From Halomonas binhaiensis (GTDB taxonomy: Bacteria; Pseudomonadota; Gammaproteobacteria; Pseudomonadales; Halomonadaceae): a stretch of 64,000 bases of DNA. Numbering within the stretch: the first letter of the stretch is position 1; the number at the start of each line of letters is the position of its first letter. Below, piece after piece: positions 33,840 to 42,068 of this stretch. Made by a program: the position numbers and the translations under genes. The DNA is taken from positions 3,782,001 to 3,846,000 of the forward strand of contig NZ_CP038437.2 in the NCBI RefSeq assembly GCF_008329985.2, written 5' to 3'. Below the pieces are notes generated by a model. The model saw only the letters and a list, made by a program, of their open reading frames with translations. It did no database searches and was not told where the DNA came from.

Positions 33840-34604
33840 TTATACCGCGTTGCGAAAACGCATGATCTGGCTGCCATTGATGGGATCATCAAGAATATCG
33901 GCATTCACTCCGAAGGTATGGCGCAATCTCTCAGTTGTCAGCACCCGATTGGGCGGGCCGATATCGATCAGACGCCCATTACCCATCACACCAACCCGGT
34001 CACAATCCATGGCTTGATTGAGGTCGTGCAAAGCGATGATCACGGTAACCGGTAGTTGCTTGACCAACTGCAGGATGGATAACTGGTGACGAATATCCAG
34101 GTGGTTAGTGGGTTCATCGAGTAACAGTATCTTCGGTTGCTGGGCCAAGGCGCGGGCAATATGAGCGCGCTGACGTTCCCCCCCAGACAGCGTGTTCCAG
34201 AGACGATCCGCCAGATGCTGCATGCCCACATCATCAAGGACGCGAGAAACGATAGCATTGTCCTGGTCCGACCATGGGCGCAACGGTGAGAGGAAGGGAG
34301 TCCGGCCCAGCGCCACCGCCTGTCGTACGCTGACTCGGTCAGTGGTTTCCGCATGTTGCTCTACCAAAGCAATGCAGCGAGCGATATCGCGCTGACGCAT
34401 ATTGGCCATGGACCGCTCATCGATCGTGATGGATCCAACCTGCGGCCTGGCCAGACCCGCGAACATCCGTAGCAAGGTCGTCTTGCCGGATCCATTCGGC
34501 CCAATCAGACCGAAGGTCTGGCCAGGCTCCACAACAAGGCTGACCCTATCCAGCAACTTGCGTCCATGGACTGTCCAACCGACTTGTCTGGCCGTCAGCT
34601 TCAT
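33840..34604 (-). CDS. ABC transporter ATP-binding protein, FecE/BtuD type
   Basis: A 254-residue ATPase with Walker A GPNGSGKTT, signature LSGGERQRAHIARAL, Walker B ILLLDEPTNHLD and the family's closing NADILDDPINGS. It powers the metal-chelate importer encoded by the two genes before it. ATG at 34604 overlaps the permease stop by four bases (ATGA). A longer frame upstream is just the permease read out of frame. Confidence 0.94.
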   Translation of the reverse strand: MKLTARQVGWTVHGRKLLDRVSLVVEPGQTFGLIGPNGSGKTTLLRMFAGLARPQVGSITIDERSMANMRQRDIARCIALVEQHAETTDRVSVRQAVALGRTPFLSPLRPWSDQDNAIVSRVLDDVGMQHLADRLWNTLSGGERQRAHIARALAQQPKILLLDEPTNHLDIRHQLSILQLVKQLPVTVIIALHDLNQAMDCDRVGVMGNGRLIDIGPPNRVLTTERLRHTFGVNADILDDPINGSQIMRFRNAV

Positions 34605-35656
34605 CGTTTTCTCATCCCCCGAACCAGAATCAATGCAAAAGCTGGCGCTCCGACCAGCGATGTAATGACACCAATCGGCAGTACCTGCCCAGGCACCAGG
34701 ACACGCGAGAGAATATCCGCCGCGACCAGGAACACCGCGCCTGCCAGTGCCGAAGCAGGCACCAGACGGGTATAGCGACTGCCAACGATAAAGCGCATGG
34801 CATGAGGTATCACCAGGCCAACGAAACCAATGGCTCCGACCATGGAAACCATGACGGCTGTCACCAACGCCATGGAGGTAATCAAGATGCCTCTTACTTG
34901 ACGCACAGCGATACCCATCGAAGCGGCACTGTCCGTACCGAAGGTGAAGGCGTCCAGCGCGCGCCGGTACCACAGACATATCAGCAGACCGCCAAGCGCA
35001 ACAGGCACTGCCAGCACGACATCATCCCAACGTACGCCAGAAAGGTTTCCCAGTAGCCAGAACATGATCCCGCGTGCCTGCTCGGCACTGGCCGACTTGG
35101 CAATGATGAAAGCGGTCAGAGCATTGAATAGCTGAGACCCAGCGAGTCCAGCCAGGATGATCGCCCCGGCAGCCTGAGAGCTGCGCCCGCCACTCGCAGC
35201 CTGGGCAAGCAGCAGTACCAGCCCAAAGGCCAGGCCTGCCCCGGCGAAGGCGCCAGCCGAAAGGGTCAAGGCTCCAGCCCCCATTCCCGCGATGGTCACT
35301 GCCACAGCACCGGTCGAGGCACCGGCCGAGATCCCCATCAGAAATGGATCCGCCAAGGGGTTGCGCAACAGCGCTTGAAGGACGAGGCCAGCCAGGGCGA
35401 GCCCCGCTCCACAGCAGGCCGCTACAATGGCGCGGCTGAGCCGATAGTTCCAGATAATGCCGTCATCGATTCTGTCAACGGCATAACCAGCCCCCCAGAG
35501 CCGGTTCGCCAATACCTTGAAGATCGTCTCAAGCGAAATTGAGGTCTCGCCAATCGCAGTGCCCGCTATTAAGACAGCAAACAACACTAGTGGGGCCAGC
35601 CACAACCAGCGCCACCCTGGCCGGACCCGGGAGCTTAATGCAATGGCTGAACTCAT
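34601..35656 (-). CDS. FecCD family metal-chelate ABC permease
   Basis: A 351-residue permease with about ten helices. FecCD landmarks are NPLADPFLMGISAGASTGAV, LLLGNLSGVRWDDV-like sequence near the middle and IGFVGLVIPHAMRFIVGS near residue 278. It forms the membrane channel for the binding protein and ATPase. Both its start and its stop overlap neighbours by ATGA, so the three proteins are translationally coupled. Confidence 0.94.
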   Translation of the reverse strand: MSSAIALSSRVRPGWRWLWLAPLVLFAVLIAGTAIGETSISLETIFKVLANRLWGAGYAVDRIDDGIIWNYRLSRAIVAACCGAGLALAGLVLQALLRNPLADPFLMGISAGASTGAVAVTIAGMGAGALTLSAGAFAGAGLAFGLVLLLAQAASGGRSSQAAGAIILAGLAGSQLFNALTAFIIAKSASAEQARGIMFWLLGNLSGVRWDDVVLAVPVALGGLLICLWYRRALDAFTFGTDSAASMGIAVRQVRGILITSMALVTAVMVSMVGAIGFVGLVIPHAMRFIVGSRYTRLVPASALAGAVFLVAADILSRVLVPGQVLPIGVITSLVGAPAFALILVRGMRKR

Positions 35657-36690
35657 TGCTCGAAAGACATCGTGGACAAGGCGTCAGCAAGTACTTCAAG
35701 GCCAAAGAACGTACGCATGGTGGCACTCATGGCATGGGCGTCCATCTCCACAATGTGCCCTCTCTTGACGGCCGTCATCTCACGAGTCACCGGATCGCTG
35801 CGCAGAAATTCCAGCTTCGCGTCGACATCATCTGCGGGATAACGACGACGCTCCATGCGGGCCACCACGATGACATCCGGATCAGCCTTGGCAATGGACT
35901 CCCAACCAACGGTAGGCCATTCCTCATCAGACTGAATCACATTGCGGATGCCAAGCTTGTCCATCATGTAGCCTGGTGCGCCCAGTCGTCCCGCGACAAA
36001 AGGGTCGGTCGACAGTTCCGGGGACGAGAACCAGAACACGGCCGTCAGGTCTTCCGGTAGCTCAAGGCGTGCAGCATGGGCAATGGCGCCAGCTTCCCGA
36101 GCCTGAAGATCGGCCACCAAGGCTTTCCCCTTGTCTTGCACATCAAAGATCCTGGCCAGCTCGGTGATGCCCTTGTAGATCGATGCCGAGGAGAAAGCCG
36201 CAGTACGCGTTCCATCGCCTCCTGTGGCGTTGTTGTCCTTGCCATCGCAGTCAGCAGGCATGACATAGGTGGAGATACCAAGTTCATTGAACTGGTCACG
36301 GCTCGCTACACTTGCAGCTGGCCCGACATGGAGCTCGTACTGGACAGCAACAAGGTCAGGCTTCTTGCTCACCACAGCCTCGAAACTGGGATCATTATCG
36401 GCAATTCTCTCGATACCAGCATCAGCGTCGCGAAACTGCGGCAAGACCGGATTGAACCAGACGGAAGTCCCTTTGACCTTGTCAGCCAGCCCCAACGCAT
36501 AGAGGATCTCAGTGGCCGATTGGCCGATGGTGACGATGCTCTCGGGGGCTGACTGAAAGCTGACTTCCCTGCCGCAATTGGTCACGGTGAGTGGATAGAC
36601 GGAAGCACCCGCACTCGCATGAGCATCCGCACTCGCATGAGCAACGGGTAGAAGCCATAGCACCATCGATAAGTGGCGAACGAAGTTCAT
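35653..36690 (-). CDS. Periplasmic metal-chelate binding protein, FecB/BtuF type
   Basis: A 345-residue helical-backbone binding protein: a signal peptide (about 1-20), then VTIGQSATEILYALGLADKVKGTS and a C-terminal lobe with WPTVGWESIAKADPDVIVV. The segment after the signal peptide (ADAHASADAHASAGA-like) comes from a perfect 18-bp tandem duplication near 36605-36640. The bound ligand is probably a zinc, cobalt or iron chelate, or cobalamin; the Zur-like box upstream favours zinc. The start overlaps the stop of a 35-codon leader frame by ATGA. Confidence 0.9.
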   Translation of the reverse strand: MNFVRHLSMVLWLLPVAHASADAHASAGASVYPLTVTNCGREVSFQSAPESIVTIGQSATEILYALGLADKVKGTSVWFNPVLPQFRDADAGIERIADNDPSFEAVVSKKPDLVAVQYELHVGPAASVASRDQFNELGISTYVMPADCDGKDNNATGGDGTRTAAFSSASIYKGITELARIFDVQDKGKALVADLQAREAGAIAHAARLELPEDLTAVFWFSSPELSTDPFVAGRLGAPGYMMDKLGIRNVIQSDEEWPTVGWESIAKADPDVIVVARMERRRYPADDVDAKLEFLRSDPVTREMTAVKRGHIVEMDAHAMSATMRTFFGLEVLADALSTMSFEQ

Positions 36691-36794
36691 GCGCCGATTT
36701 CCAGATGATCGGGAATGGCAGTACTTGGTACGTTTTTCATGTCGTTGTTGCTCTTCATTCCGCTACAACCCTTCATGCCGCTGCTGCTCTTCAT
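36687..36794 (-). CDS. Putative repeat-built leader peptide coupled to the binding protein gene
   Basis: A 35-codon frame reading MKSSSG MKGCSG MKSNND MKNVPS and on to HLEIGA. Four in-frame ATGs at 36794, 36776, 36758 and 36740 are exactly 18 bases apart, the product of an 18-bp tandem repeat. GAGGTG lies 5 bases before the first ATG. The stop overlaps the binding-protein ATG (ATGA), whose own ribosome-binding site is weak. Translation is inferred from this arrangement. The peptide itself resembles no family I know, and its function may be only to deliver ribosomes. Confidence 0.5.
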   Translation of the reverse strand: MKSSSGMKGCSGMKSNNDMKNVPSTAIPDHLEIGA

Positions 36795-36836
36795 GTCGAC
36801 ACCTCTTGCAGACCATGATGCTAGAATCAAAAGAGA

Positions 36837-36851
36837 TGTTATATCATAACA
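36837..36851. promoter_or_regulatory. Zur-like box TGTTATATCATAACA
   Basis: This 15-mer has perfect 6-base arms and differs at one position from the gammaproteobacterial Zur core as I recall it, TGTTATANTATAACA. It lies 43 bases upstream of the leader peptide and 147 upstream of the binding-protein gene, in the only intergenic gap where the operon's promoter can be. Confidence 0.65.
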
Positions 36852-36934
36852 ATATTGATGCAAAGCCCTCTGCACTTCAGCCGGCCCTGATATCAGTTCT
36901 TCTGACACTCATTCACCCAAAGCGACGATGCTGA

Positions 36935-36964
36935 GGTTTCATCACCTCGGGTTTCATCACCTCG
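36935..36964. repeat. Perfect 15-bp tandem duplication over the phosphoribosyltransferase stop codon
   Basis: GGTTTCATCACCTCG occurs at 36935-36949 and 36950-36964. The second copy contains the stop codon of the gene ending at 36957. On the minus strand each unit reads GAGGTGATG, which looks like a ribosome-binding site with a start codon. Confidence 0.85.
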
Positions 36965-37634
36965 GAGCAGCCCCTTGCCCCACGGCAATCAGGTCACCCT
37001 CGGCAAGCCAGGCGATAACCTGCTGATCACTCACCTGCTGAAAGTCGTCATAGTAGGGGCTGATGGAATAGAAAAGCTCAGGACTTTCGAGGCAGACAAT
37101 CTCGTCGACTTCGCCTCGCAACTGCTGCAGCGTATCCTTGGGGGCTACGGGGACCGCCAGCACAAGTCTTTCCGGCTCGGCCTGACGCAATGCCTTGAGT
37201 GCGGCACGAACCGTGGCGCCAGTGGCGATCCCATCGTCGATGACGATGGCCGTCATGCCCTTCACACTGACGCGCTTGCGCCCTTTCAGGTAACTCGACC
37301 GGCGACGCTCGATTACCTCCAGCTCATGGGCCTTGAGCGCCTCGAACTCATCGTCGCTGACATTCGCGTGGTACTGGACATCCTCATTGATCACCACCTG
37401 AGGGGGATCACCATCAACCACTGCCCCCAGTGCCAGCTCAGGCTGATACGGCACCCCTATCTTGCGCACGAGCAGCAGATCTAGAGGTGCCTGGAGCACT
37501 TTGGCAATTTCCAGCGCGACAGGCACGCCACCACGCGGTAACGCTAGAGCGACCGGGTTTGTGTAATGCCTTTCCCTGAGACGTTCTGCCAGAAGCTGCC
37601 CCGCTTCCGTACGGCTGGCAAAGTGGCTGCCCAT
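36957..37634 (-). CDS. Phosphoribosyltransferase-domain protein
   Basis: A 225-residue type I phosphoribosyltransferase. LALPRGGVPVALEIAKVLQAPLDLLLVRKIGVP starts the domain, and the PRPP-binding loop is AIVIDDGIATGATVRAAL (about 129-146). Stand-alone members like this are widespread but of unclear substrate. TCAGGAAG lies 5 bases before the ATG. The leader (37677-37775) is a repeat array. Confidence 0.9.
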   Translation of the reverse strand: MGSHFASRTEAGQLLAERLRERHYTNPVALALPRGGVPVALEIAKVLQAPLDLLLVRKIGVPYQPELALGAVVDGDPPQVVINEDVQYHANVSDDEFEALKAHELEVIERRRSSYLKGRKRVSVKGMTAIVIDDGIATGATVRAALKALRQAEPERLVLAVPVAPKDTLQQLRGEVDEIVCLESPELFYSISPYYDDFQQVSDQQVIAWLAEGDLIAVGQGAAPR

Positions 37635-37676
37635 GATGACTTCCTGACGAAATGTACGCTGAACGACACTCGCCGC

Positions 37677-37775
37677 TTACCTATCAAGTCTCACCGTTTA
37701 CCGATCAAGCCTGCCATTCATCTACCAGGTCTCACCGATGACCAAGCAAGTCTGCCATTCACTTATCAAGTCTAG
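37677..37775. repeat. Array of about five imperfect 20-22 bp units in the phosphoribosyltransferase leader
   Basis: Units resemble TTACCTATCAAGTCTCACCG. Later copies read TTTACCGATCAAGCCTGCC, CATCTACCAGGTCTCACCG, GACCAAGCAAGTCTGCC and CTTATCAAGTCT. The array fills most of the gap between the hydrolase stop and the phosphoribosyltransferase start. Confidence 0.75.
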
Positions 37776-37814
37776 TCCAGGGGAACGAAGCACAACGAAG
37801 ATTCGCCTGGCGTT

Positions 37815-38717
37815 TCAGTCGACCGGCTCGTCCACTTTTCCCGTCTGCAGGATGGCCTGCCGAAACGCTGGCACAAACTGCCCATCCCAATCCCGGTCCA
37901 CGGCGACCTGGGCCTGGACCCGGCTCTCTTCGAGCGCGTCAAAGTCAAGGTCGGCTACCGCCCACACCTGGTCACCCTGGGTGATGGCAAGAATACCGTC
38001 GTCGGGAAAGCCATGGTCCATCGGCGCATAGAGCGCGGCTTCGCCGGTATTCGTATCCAACGCCGGGCTCCACTCGGCATCCCCCGCGGTGACGGAATGT
38101 GCCACGAACATGCGGTTTTCCAGTGCCCGCGCCATGCAACCCACGCGTACTCGGGTAGCACCGGCAGCCAGATCGGTGCAGCTCGGTACAAGCAGCAGGC
38201 GGGCACCTGCCTCTTGCTGAGCCCGCACCGGCAGCGGGAATTCCGAGTCGTAGCACACGGCAATAGCGCTACGGATGCCGTTCATGTCGAACACGTTGAG
38301 GACATCGCCGCCATCGATCACTTCGGCAGCCTTCTCAAAACCGGTCAGTTGCAGCTTGTCCTGATACCCCTGCCGCCCATTCGGTGCAAACCACCATGCG
38401 CGATTGCGATATCGTCCATCACCCACTGCGGTGAGGAAGGTCCCGGCCTGAATGATCAGGCCCAACTCGCGGGACAAGTCCGCATACAGCGCTATCCAGT
38501 CCTGCTGAAAACGTTGCAGTGCCGCCAGCGATTTATGCAGGTCTCCCCGGATATCGTCCGCAAACATTCCTGCAAGCTCGAGCGAGAGGTACTCAGGCAG
38601 CACTGCCAGTTCCGCTCCTGCCTGCCTGGCTTCCACCAGCAGTTGACGCTGCCGGGCGGCGAATTGCTCAAAATCTTTCGGTGCCTGTACCGGGTACTTC
38701 GCTACGGCAACTCTCAT
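37815..38717 (-). CDS. Carbon-nitrogen (nitrilase superfamily) hydrolase
   Basis: A 300-residue nitrilase-fold amidase starting MRVAVAKYPVQAPKDFEQF. The catalytic triad is visible: Glu in AVLPEYLSLE, Lys in YQDKLQLTGFE and Cys in AIAVCYDSEFPLP. Pairing with a GNAT gene is common for this branch. ATG at 38717 is used. A 22-residue in-frame extension upstream comes from 15-bp repeats and would lie inside the preceding gene's end. Confidence 0.9.
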   Translation of the reverse strand: MRVAVAKYPVQAPKDFEQFAARQRQLLVEARQAGAELAVLPEYLSLELAGMFADDIRGDLHKSLAALQRFQQDWIALYADLSRELGLIIQAGTFLTAVGDGRYRNRAWWFAPNGRQGYQDKLQLTGFEKAAEVIDGGDVLNVFDMNGIRSAIAVCYDSEFPLPVRAQQEAGARLLLVPSCTDLAAGATRVRVGCMARALENRMFVAHSVTAGDAEWSPALDTNTGEAALYAPMDHGFPDDGILAITQGDQVWAVADLDFDALEESRVQAQVAVDRDWDGQFVPAFRQAILQTGKVDEPVD

Positions 38718-38720
38718 GAT

Positions 38721-38780
38721 GTCTTTCTCCCGGGCGTCTTTCTCGCAAGTGCCTTTCTCACATGCACTCCTCTCAATGCA
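38721..38780. repeat. 15-bp repeat units before the nitrilase-type gene
   Basis: GTCTTTCTCCCGGGC (38721-38735), GTCTTTCTCGCAAGT (38736-38750), GCCTTTCTCACATGC (38751-38765) and a decayed fourth unit. On the transcribed minus strand each unit reads GAGAAAG, a purine-rich ribosome-binding-like core; the last, GGGAGAAAG, precedes the start codon. Confidence 0.8.
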
Positions 38781-39390
38781 CATTCTCCAGAGGACGCAGC
38801 CAGAAGGTCAGGGCTTGCTCTGTTTCCTGCTCGTCTCCGATCTGCTTCCAGGCCAGCTGCATCTGCATGTCTGGATGCCGAACATATCCACGGCGGGTCC
38901 AGAATGGATCATTGGCACGGTAGTCGGCAGGGCGTCGTGGATCATCCTCGCTGCGATCAACCGCAGCGAAGGCTGTCCACTTGAAGCTGCCGAACGCACG
39001 GGCATGCGCCTCGCGCTCGTCGAAGAAGCGATGGCCCAGCCCTTGGCCGCGATATTCGGGCAGCAGAATGGATTCGCCGAAGTAGAAGACATCGTTCATA
39101 TCCATGCCACGCTCGTGGAATGGTGCCTGGAAATCAGCTTCCGCCTCAGCCAGCGGCAGGCCGGTAGATGCGCCAACCACTCGTTCACCATCCAGCGCAA
39201 GGACAAGCAGAGCATCGGGCGTACGGGTATAGGTCTGCAGGTAATTGGCTTCGTAATCCACATCACCATCATAGAGATAGGGATAATCGCGAAATACCTC
39301 GATCCGCAGCTGCGCCACCGCCGATAGCCACTCGGCGATGTCACCTCCACGACATATAACCACACGCAGGCCAGGCCCCACCTCAGGCAT
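38773..39390 (-). CDS. GNAT-family N-acetyltransferase
   Basis: A 205-residue GNAT protein with the acetyl-CoA loop in LPEYRGQGLGHRFFDERE and a conserved GESILL strand just before it. ATG at 39390 gives an 8-base overlap with the NTF2-like gene; an ATG at 39417 is the alternative. With the hydrolase downstream it forms a recurrent GNAT-amidase pair whose substrate is not known. Confidence 0.88.
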   Translation of the reverse strand: MPEVGPGLRVVICRGGDIAEWLSAVAQLRIEVFRDYPYLYDGDVDYEANYLQTYTRTPDALLVLALDGERVVGASTGLPLAEAEADFQAPFHERGMDMNDVFYFGESILLPEYRGQGLGHRFFDEREAHARAFGSFKWTAFAAVDRSEDDPRRPADYRANDPFWTRRGYVRHPDMQMQLAWKQIGDEQETEQALTFWLRPLENVH

Positions 39391-39790
39391 CTCCAGCGAC
39401 CTGTGCAATCCAGTCACCCAGGTTGTAGTAATTGGTGACTCGCGTGATCAGGCCATCGCGGATATCGAAGAATGCGCCCCCCGGAAGTACATAGCGCTGC
39501 TCGTTCGCCTCGGGCAACCCCTCGTCGGTGAACCGATAGGTACCATGCACGACATACTCGGCCCCTGCCCGCGAACCATCGGCACTTGGCATCACTACGA
39601 TGTCATGCAACTGCTCGCTGTAACTGCGATCCATGCGTTCGAGGAAGGTGCGGAAAGCATCGCGTCCGATTTCGCGATCGCCCTGGTTGAGATCGTGCAC
39701 CACATCGTCGGACAGCAGCGCGAGCATGGCCTCGCGGTCGCCACTATTGAACGCGGTGTAATAGGCATTGATCAGGTCCAGCGTGTTCAT
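39383..39790 (-). CDS. NTF2-like/SnoaL ketosteroid-isomerase-type protein
   Basis: A 135-residue NTF2 cone fold: MNTLDLINAYYTAFNSGDREAMLALLSDDVVHDLNQG, then GAEYVVHGTYRFTDEGLPEANEQRYVLPGGAFFDIRDGLITRVTNYY. Small enzymes and binding proteins share this fold, and no catalytic pair can be assigned safely. It is the first gene of the three-gene minus operon ending with the nitrilase-type hydrolase, divergent from a LysR gene. Confidence 0.87.
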   Translation of the reverse strand: MNTLDLINAYYTAFNSGDREAMLALLSDDVVHDLNQGDREIGRDAFRTFLERMDRSYSEQLHDIVVMPSADGSRAGAEYVVHGTYRFTDEGLPEANEQRYVLPGGAFFDIRDGLITRVTNYYNLGDWIAQVAGDA

Positions 39791-39874
39791 TCAGGTCTCC
39801 ACATTGTTCGATCCGCTCTGTAAGCCATTCAATGGCCGGACAGCAGTATGGAAAGGCATGCGCATCGCTGTATA

Positions 39875-39912
39875 TGGAATCATGTCGATTTCATAATTCC
39901 AGCTTGTGGAAT
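39875..39912. promoter_or_regulatory. LysR-type sites TGGAAT and ATTCCA-N5-TGGAAT
   Basis: ATTCCA (39896-39901) and TGGAAT (39907-39912) form a perfect dyad around GCTTG. Another TGGAAT lies at 39875-39880, pairing with the same ATTCCA over a 15-base gap. They lie between the divergent NTF2-like and LysR genes. Confidence 0.6.
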
Positions 39913-39963
39913 AAAAGCCGCAGCATAGAATGACCCTGAATGGGGTCAGATCGGAACACCTCG

Positions 39964-40866
39964 ATGCAGAACGAACTCGAATTGCTGCGAATCTTCCGGG
40001 CAGCCGCGGAATCCTCGAGCTTCCGCGAGGCAGCGGTCCGTCTCGGCCTGTCACCGCAGGGAGTCACGCGCGCCATCAAGCAATTGGAAGCGCATTACGG
40101 CGAGCTGCTGTTTCATCGCAATACGCGACAGGTGCGGATCACCGCCTTCGGCGAAACGCTGCTCGCTCGCTCCCGCCCCATACTTGAGCAGTTCGAGGAT
40201 CTGTGGCGCCCTCCTGGCACCACAAAGGATGCGGTCCTCAGCGGTCTGGTCCGTGTTACCGCACCACGTAGCCTCGGTGCACGAGCCGTATTGCCCGCCA
40301 TGAAACATGTCGCCGCCCATCATCCCGGTATCGTGCTTGATCTGCGCCTGTCAGACCGTATCAGCGATGCCGTCGATGAAGGCATCGATGTCGGCCTGCG
40401 GGTAGGCTTCATGCGTGATAGCCGATTTGTCGCCCGCCAGGCGGGTCGAATGCAGCTGCACACGGTGGCCAGCCCACAGTTGCTCAAGCGTACCGGGACA
40501 CCACGCGATATCGACGAGCTGGCCCGTATGCCTGTCACGGCGGCACTCGATATCAACACCGGTCGGCCCTGGCCCTGGTACTTCAAGGGAGGACGACAAT
40601 GGGTGCCGCCATCACCTGCCGTGATCGCCGATGACGCTGACATGGAGATGGGCGCAGTGCTGGCCGGTATTGCCTTCGCCCAGCTCGCTGATTACATGGC
40701 CCGCCCCTACATCGCCAGCGGTAAGCTGGTGAAAGTGCTGGAGGATCAGGCACCACCTGCATGGGGCTTGTACGTCTACCGGCCACAACGTGGGCCTGTT
40801 CCCGGGCGCGTGCGTGCCGTGTTCGATGCCTTGTCCAATGCCGTCAGCGAACTGGCCGGTGCCTAG
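39964..40866 (+). CDS. LysR-family transcriptional regulator
   Basis: A 300-residue LysR regulator: MQNELELLRIFRAAAESSSFREAAVRLGLSPQGVTRAIKQLE is the DNA-binding head, followed by an effector domain of the type seen in the large LysR group that ends with VRAVFDAL. ATG at 39964 opens the conserved region. It is divergent from the NTF2-GNAT-hydrolase operon and probably controls it through the TGGAAT sites. Confidence 0.9.
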   Translation: MQNELELLRIFRAAAESSSFREAAVRLGLSPQGVTRAIKQLEAHYGELLFHRNTRQVRITAFGETLLARSRPILEQFEDLWRPPGTTKDAVLSGLVRVTAPRSLGARAVLPAMKHVAAHHPGIVLDLRLSDRISDAVDEGIDVGLRVGFMRDSRFVARQAGRMQLHTVASPQLLKRTGTPRDIDELARMPVTAALDINTGRPWPWYFKGGRQWVPPSPAVIADDADMEMGAVLAGIAFAQLADYMARPYIASGKLVKVLEDQAPPAWGLYVYRPQRGPVPGRVRAVFDALSNAVSELAGA

Positions 40867-40935
40867 ACACTATCCGAGAAGCGTCTGTGATTGCGCCAGC
40901 AAATCGTCATCGAACAAGCCCTGCCAGAGGTCTCG

Positions 40936-41955
40936 TCAGAAGCCCGCGTCCTCAAGGTAGTCCGCCAGGGATTCCAGGATCTCCAGCCCCTGTACGTCGG
41001 TGGGCAGCCAAGGTAACCGTGGCCGCGGCAGATGGCCAAGTTCGGTGTCGATACGCTCGAGATAGCGGGCTTCCTGCTCACGACGGGCACTCAGGAAATC
41101 GCCATCGGCCTGCGCAGGAATCACTCTGTTGACCAGCGTGCCAGCCACCGGAATCTGGACCTCCTCCAGCGCTGCCACCGCGCGCACGGTCTCGAGGATC
41201 GGCAGACGCTCCGGAGTCAGCACGAAAAGAAATCCTGTCTGCCCAGCATCCTCGATACATCGCCGGGCACGATGAAAGAGCCGACGCCGCTCGATCAGCG
41301 TACGTGCCACATCGCGGGTGCGCTCGTCGAGATCGGACAGCGGGTCCTCCTGGGGGTCGTCAAAGGGTGTGGCCACATCCCGCCCCCGCTTGGGTGTCAG
41401 GTGGGAGAGGACCTTGCCGAGTTCCTCGGACTTGCGGCTGTGGGCCAGCAAGCCGTCGGTCCAGGCGACCATGGCTTCGGGAAGACTCAGGAGTCTCAAT
41501 GTATGGCCGGTGGGGGCTGTGTCGATGATGATCAGGTCATGATCGGAGTCCTCCGCGGTGATCAGCCGCGACAATCGCTCCAGCAAAGCGGCTTCCTGAG
41601 TGCCCGGTGACTGTCGGGTCAGACGCATCTGGCGCTCCAGCTCCTTCATCATTTCCGGAGCAGCATAGCGGCGCATCTGTTGAGTGACCCTTGTCAGATA
41701 GGACTCCACCTCCGCATCAGGATCAATCTCCATGGCCTCCAGGCCGGGTAGCAGGCGTCGCGGAACATCGCCCAGTTCACGGTCGAAGACATCCCCCAGG
41801 CTATGGGCAGGGTCGGTGGAAACCACCAATACTCGCTGGCCACGCCGCGCAGCCAGCACCGCCAACGCTGCCGACACCGTGGTCTTGCCCACTCCCCCCT
41901 TGCCACCGACCCACAGCAAGCGTTTTTCCAGCAACTCTTTCATGCACCCTTTCAT
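40936..41955 (-). CDS. ArsA/GET3-like ATPase
   Basis: A 339-residue single-domain ArsA-type ATPase with the deviant Walker A GGKGGVGKTT at the N-terminus, STDPAHSLGDVF switch residues and LIIIDTAPTGHTLRLL. Relatives pump arsenite with ArsB or deliver tail-anchored membrane proteins. No ars genes are present. It is the last gene of an operon with cstA and a small protein ending in Cys-Cys. ATG at 41955 has AGGA 6 bases upstream; another ATG follows 12 bases later within a repeated ATGAAAG motif. Confidence 0.9.
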   Translation of the reverse strand: MKGCMKELLEKRLLWVGGKGGVGKTTVSAALAVLAARRGQRVLVVSTDPAHSLGDVFDRELGDVPRRLLPGLEAMEIDPDAEVESYLTRVTQQMRRYAAPEMMKELERQMRLTRQSPGTQEAALLERLSRLITAEDSDHDLIIIDTAPTGHTLRLLSLPEAMVAWTDGLLAHSRKSEELGKVLSHLTPKRGRDVATPFDDPQEDPLSDLDERTRDVARTLIERRRLFHRARRCIEDAGQTGFLFVLTPERLPILETVRAVAALEEVQIPVAGTLVNRVIPAQADGDFLSARREQEARYLERIDTELGHLPRPRLPWLPTDVQGLEILESLADYLEDAGF

Positions 41956-42068
41956 GTTTTTTCCTGTGTCCATTCCACGCCCTTTTCATTGACGCAATCA
42001 TCCTCAATCACGGATACAGGAGGAGTGTCGCGCGGCAGCGGCCGACACCAAAGGAAACGCTGAATAAA

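Noticed and set aside
34605..34979. A 125-residue N-terminal extension of the ABC ATPase
   Set aside because: It is the permease gene read in another frame; the family start and the ATGA overlap fix the ATG at 34604.
40936..41955. Arsenite efflux ATPase of an ars operon
   Set aside because: No arsB, arsC or arsenic-type ArsR lies nearby, and the gene sits in the cstA operon.
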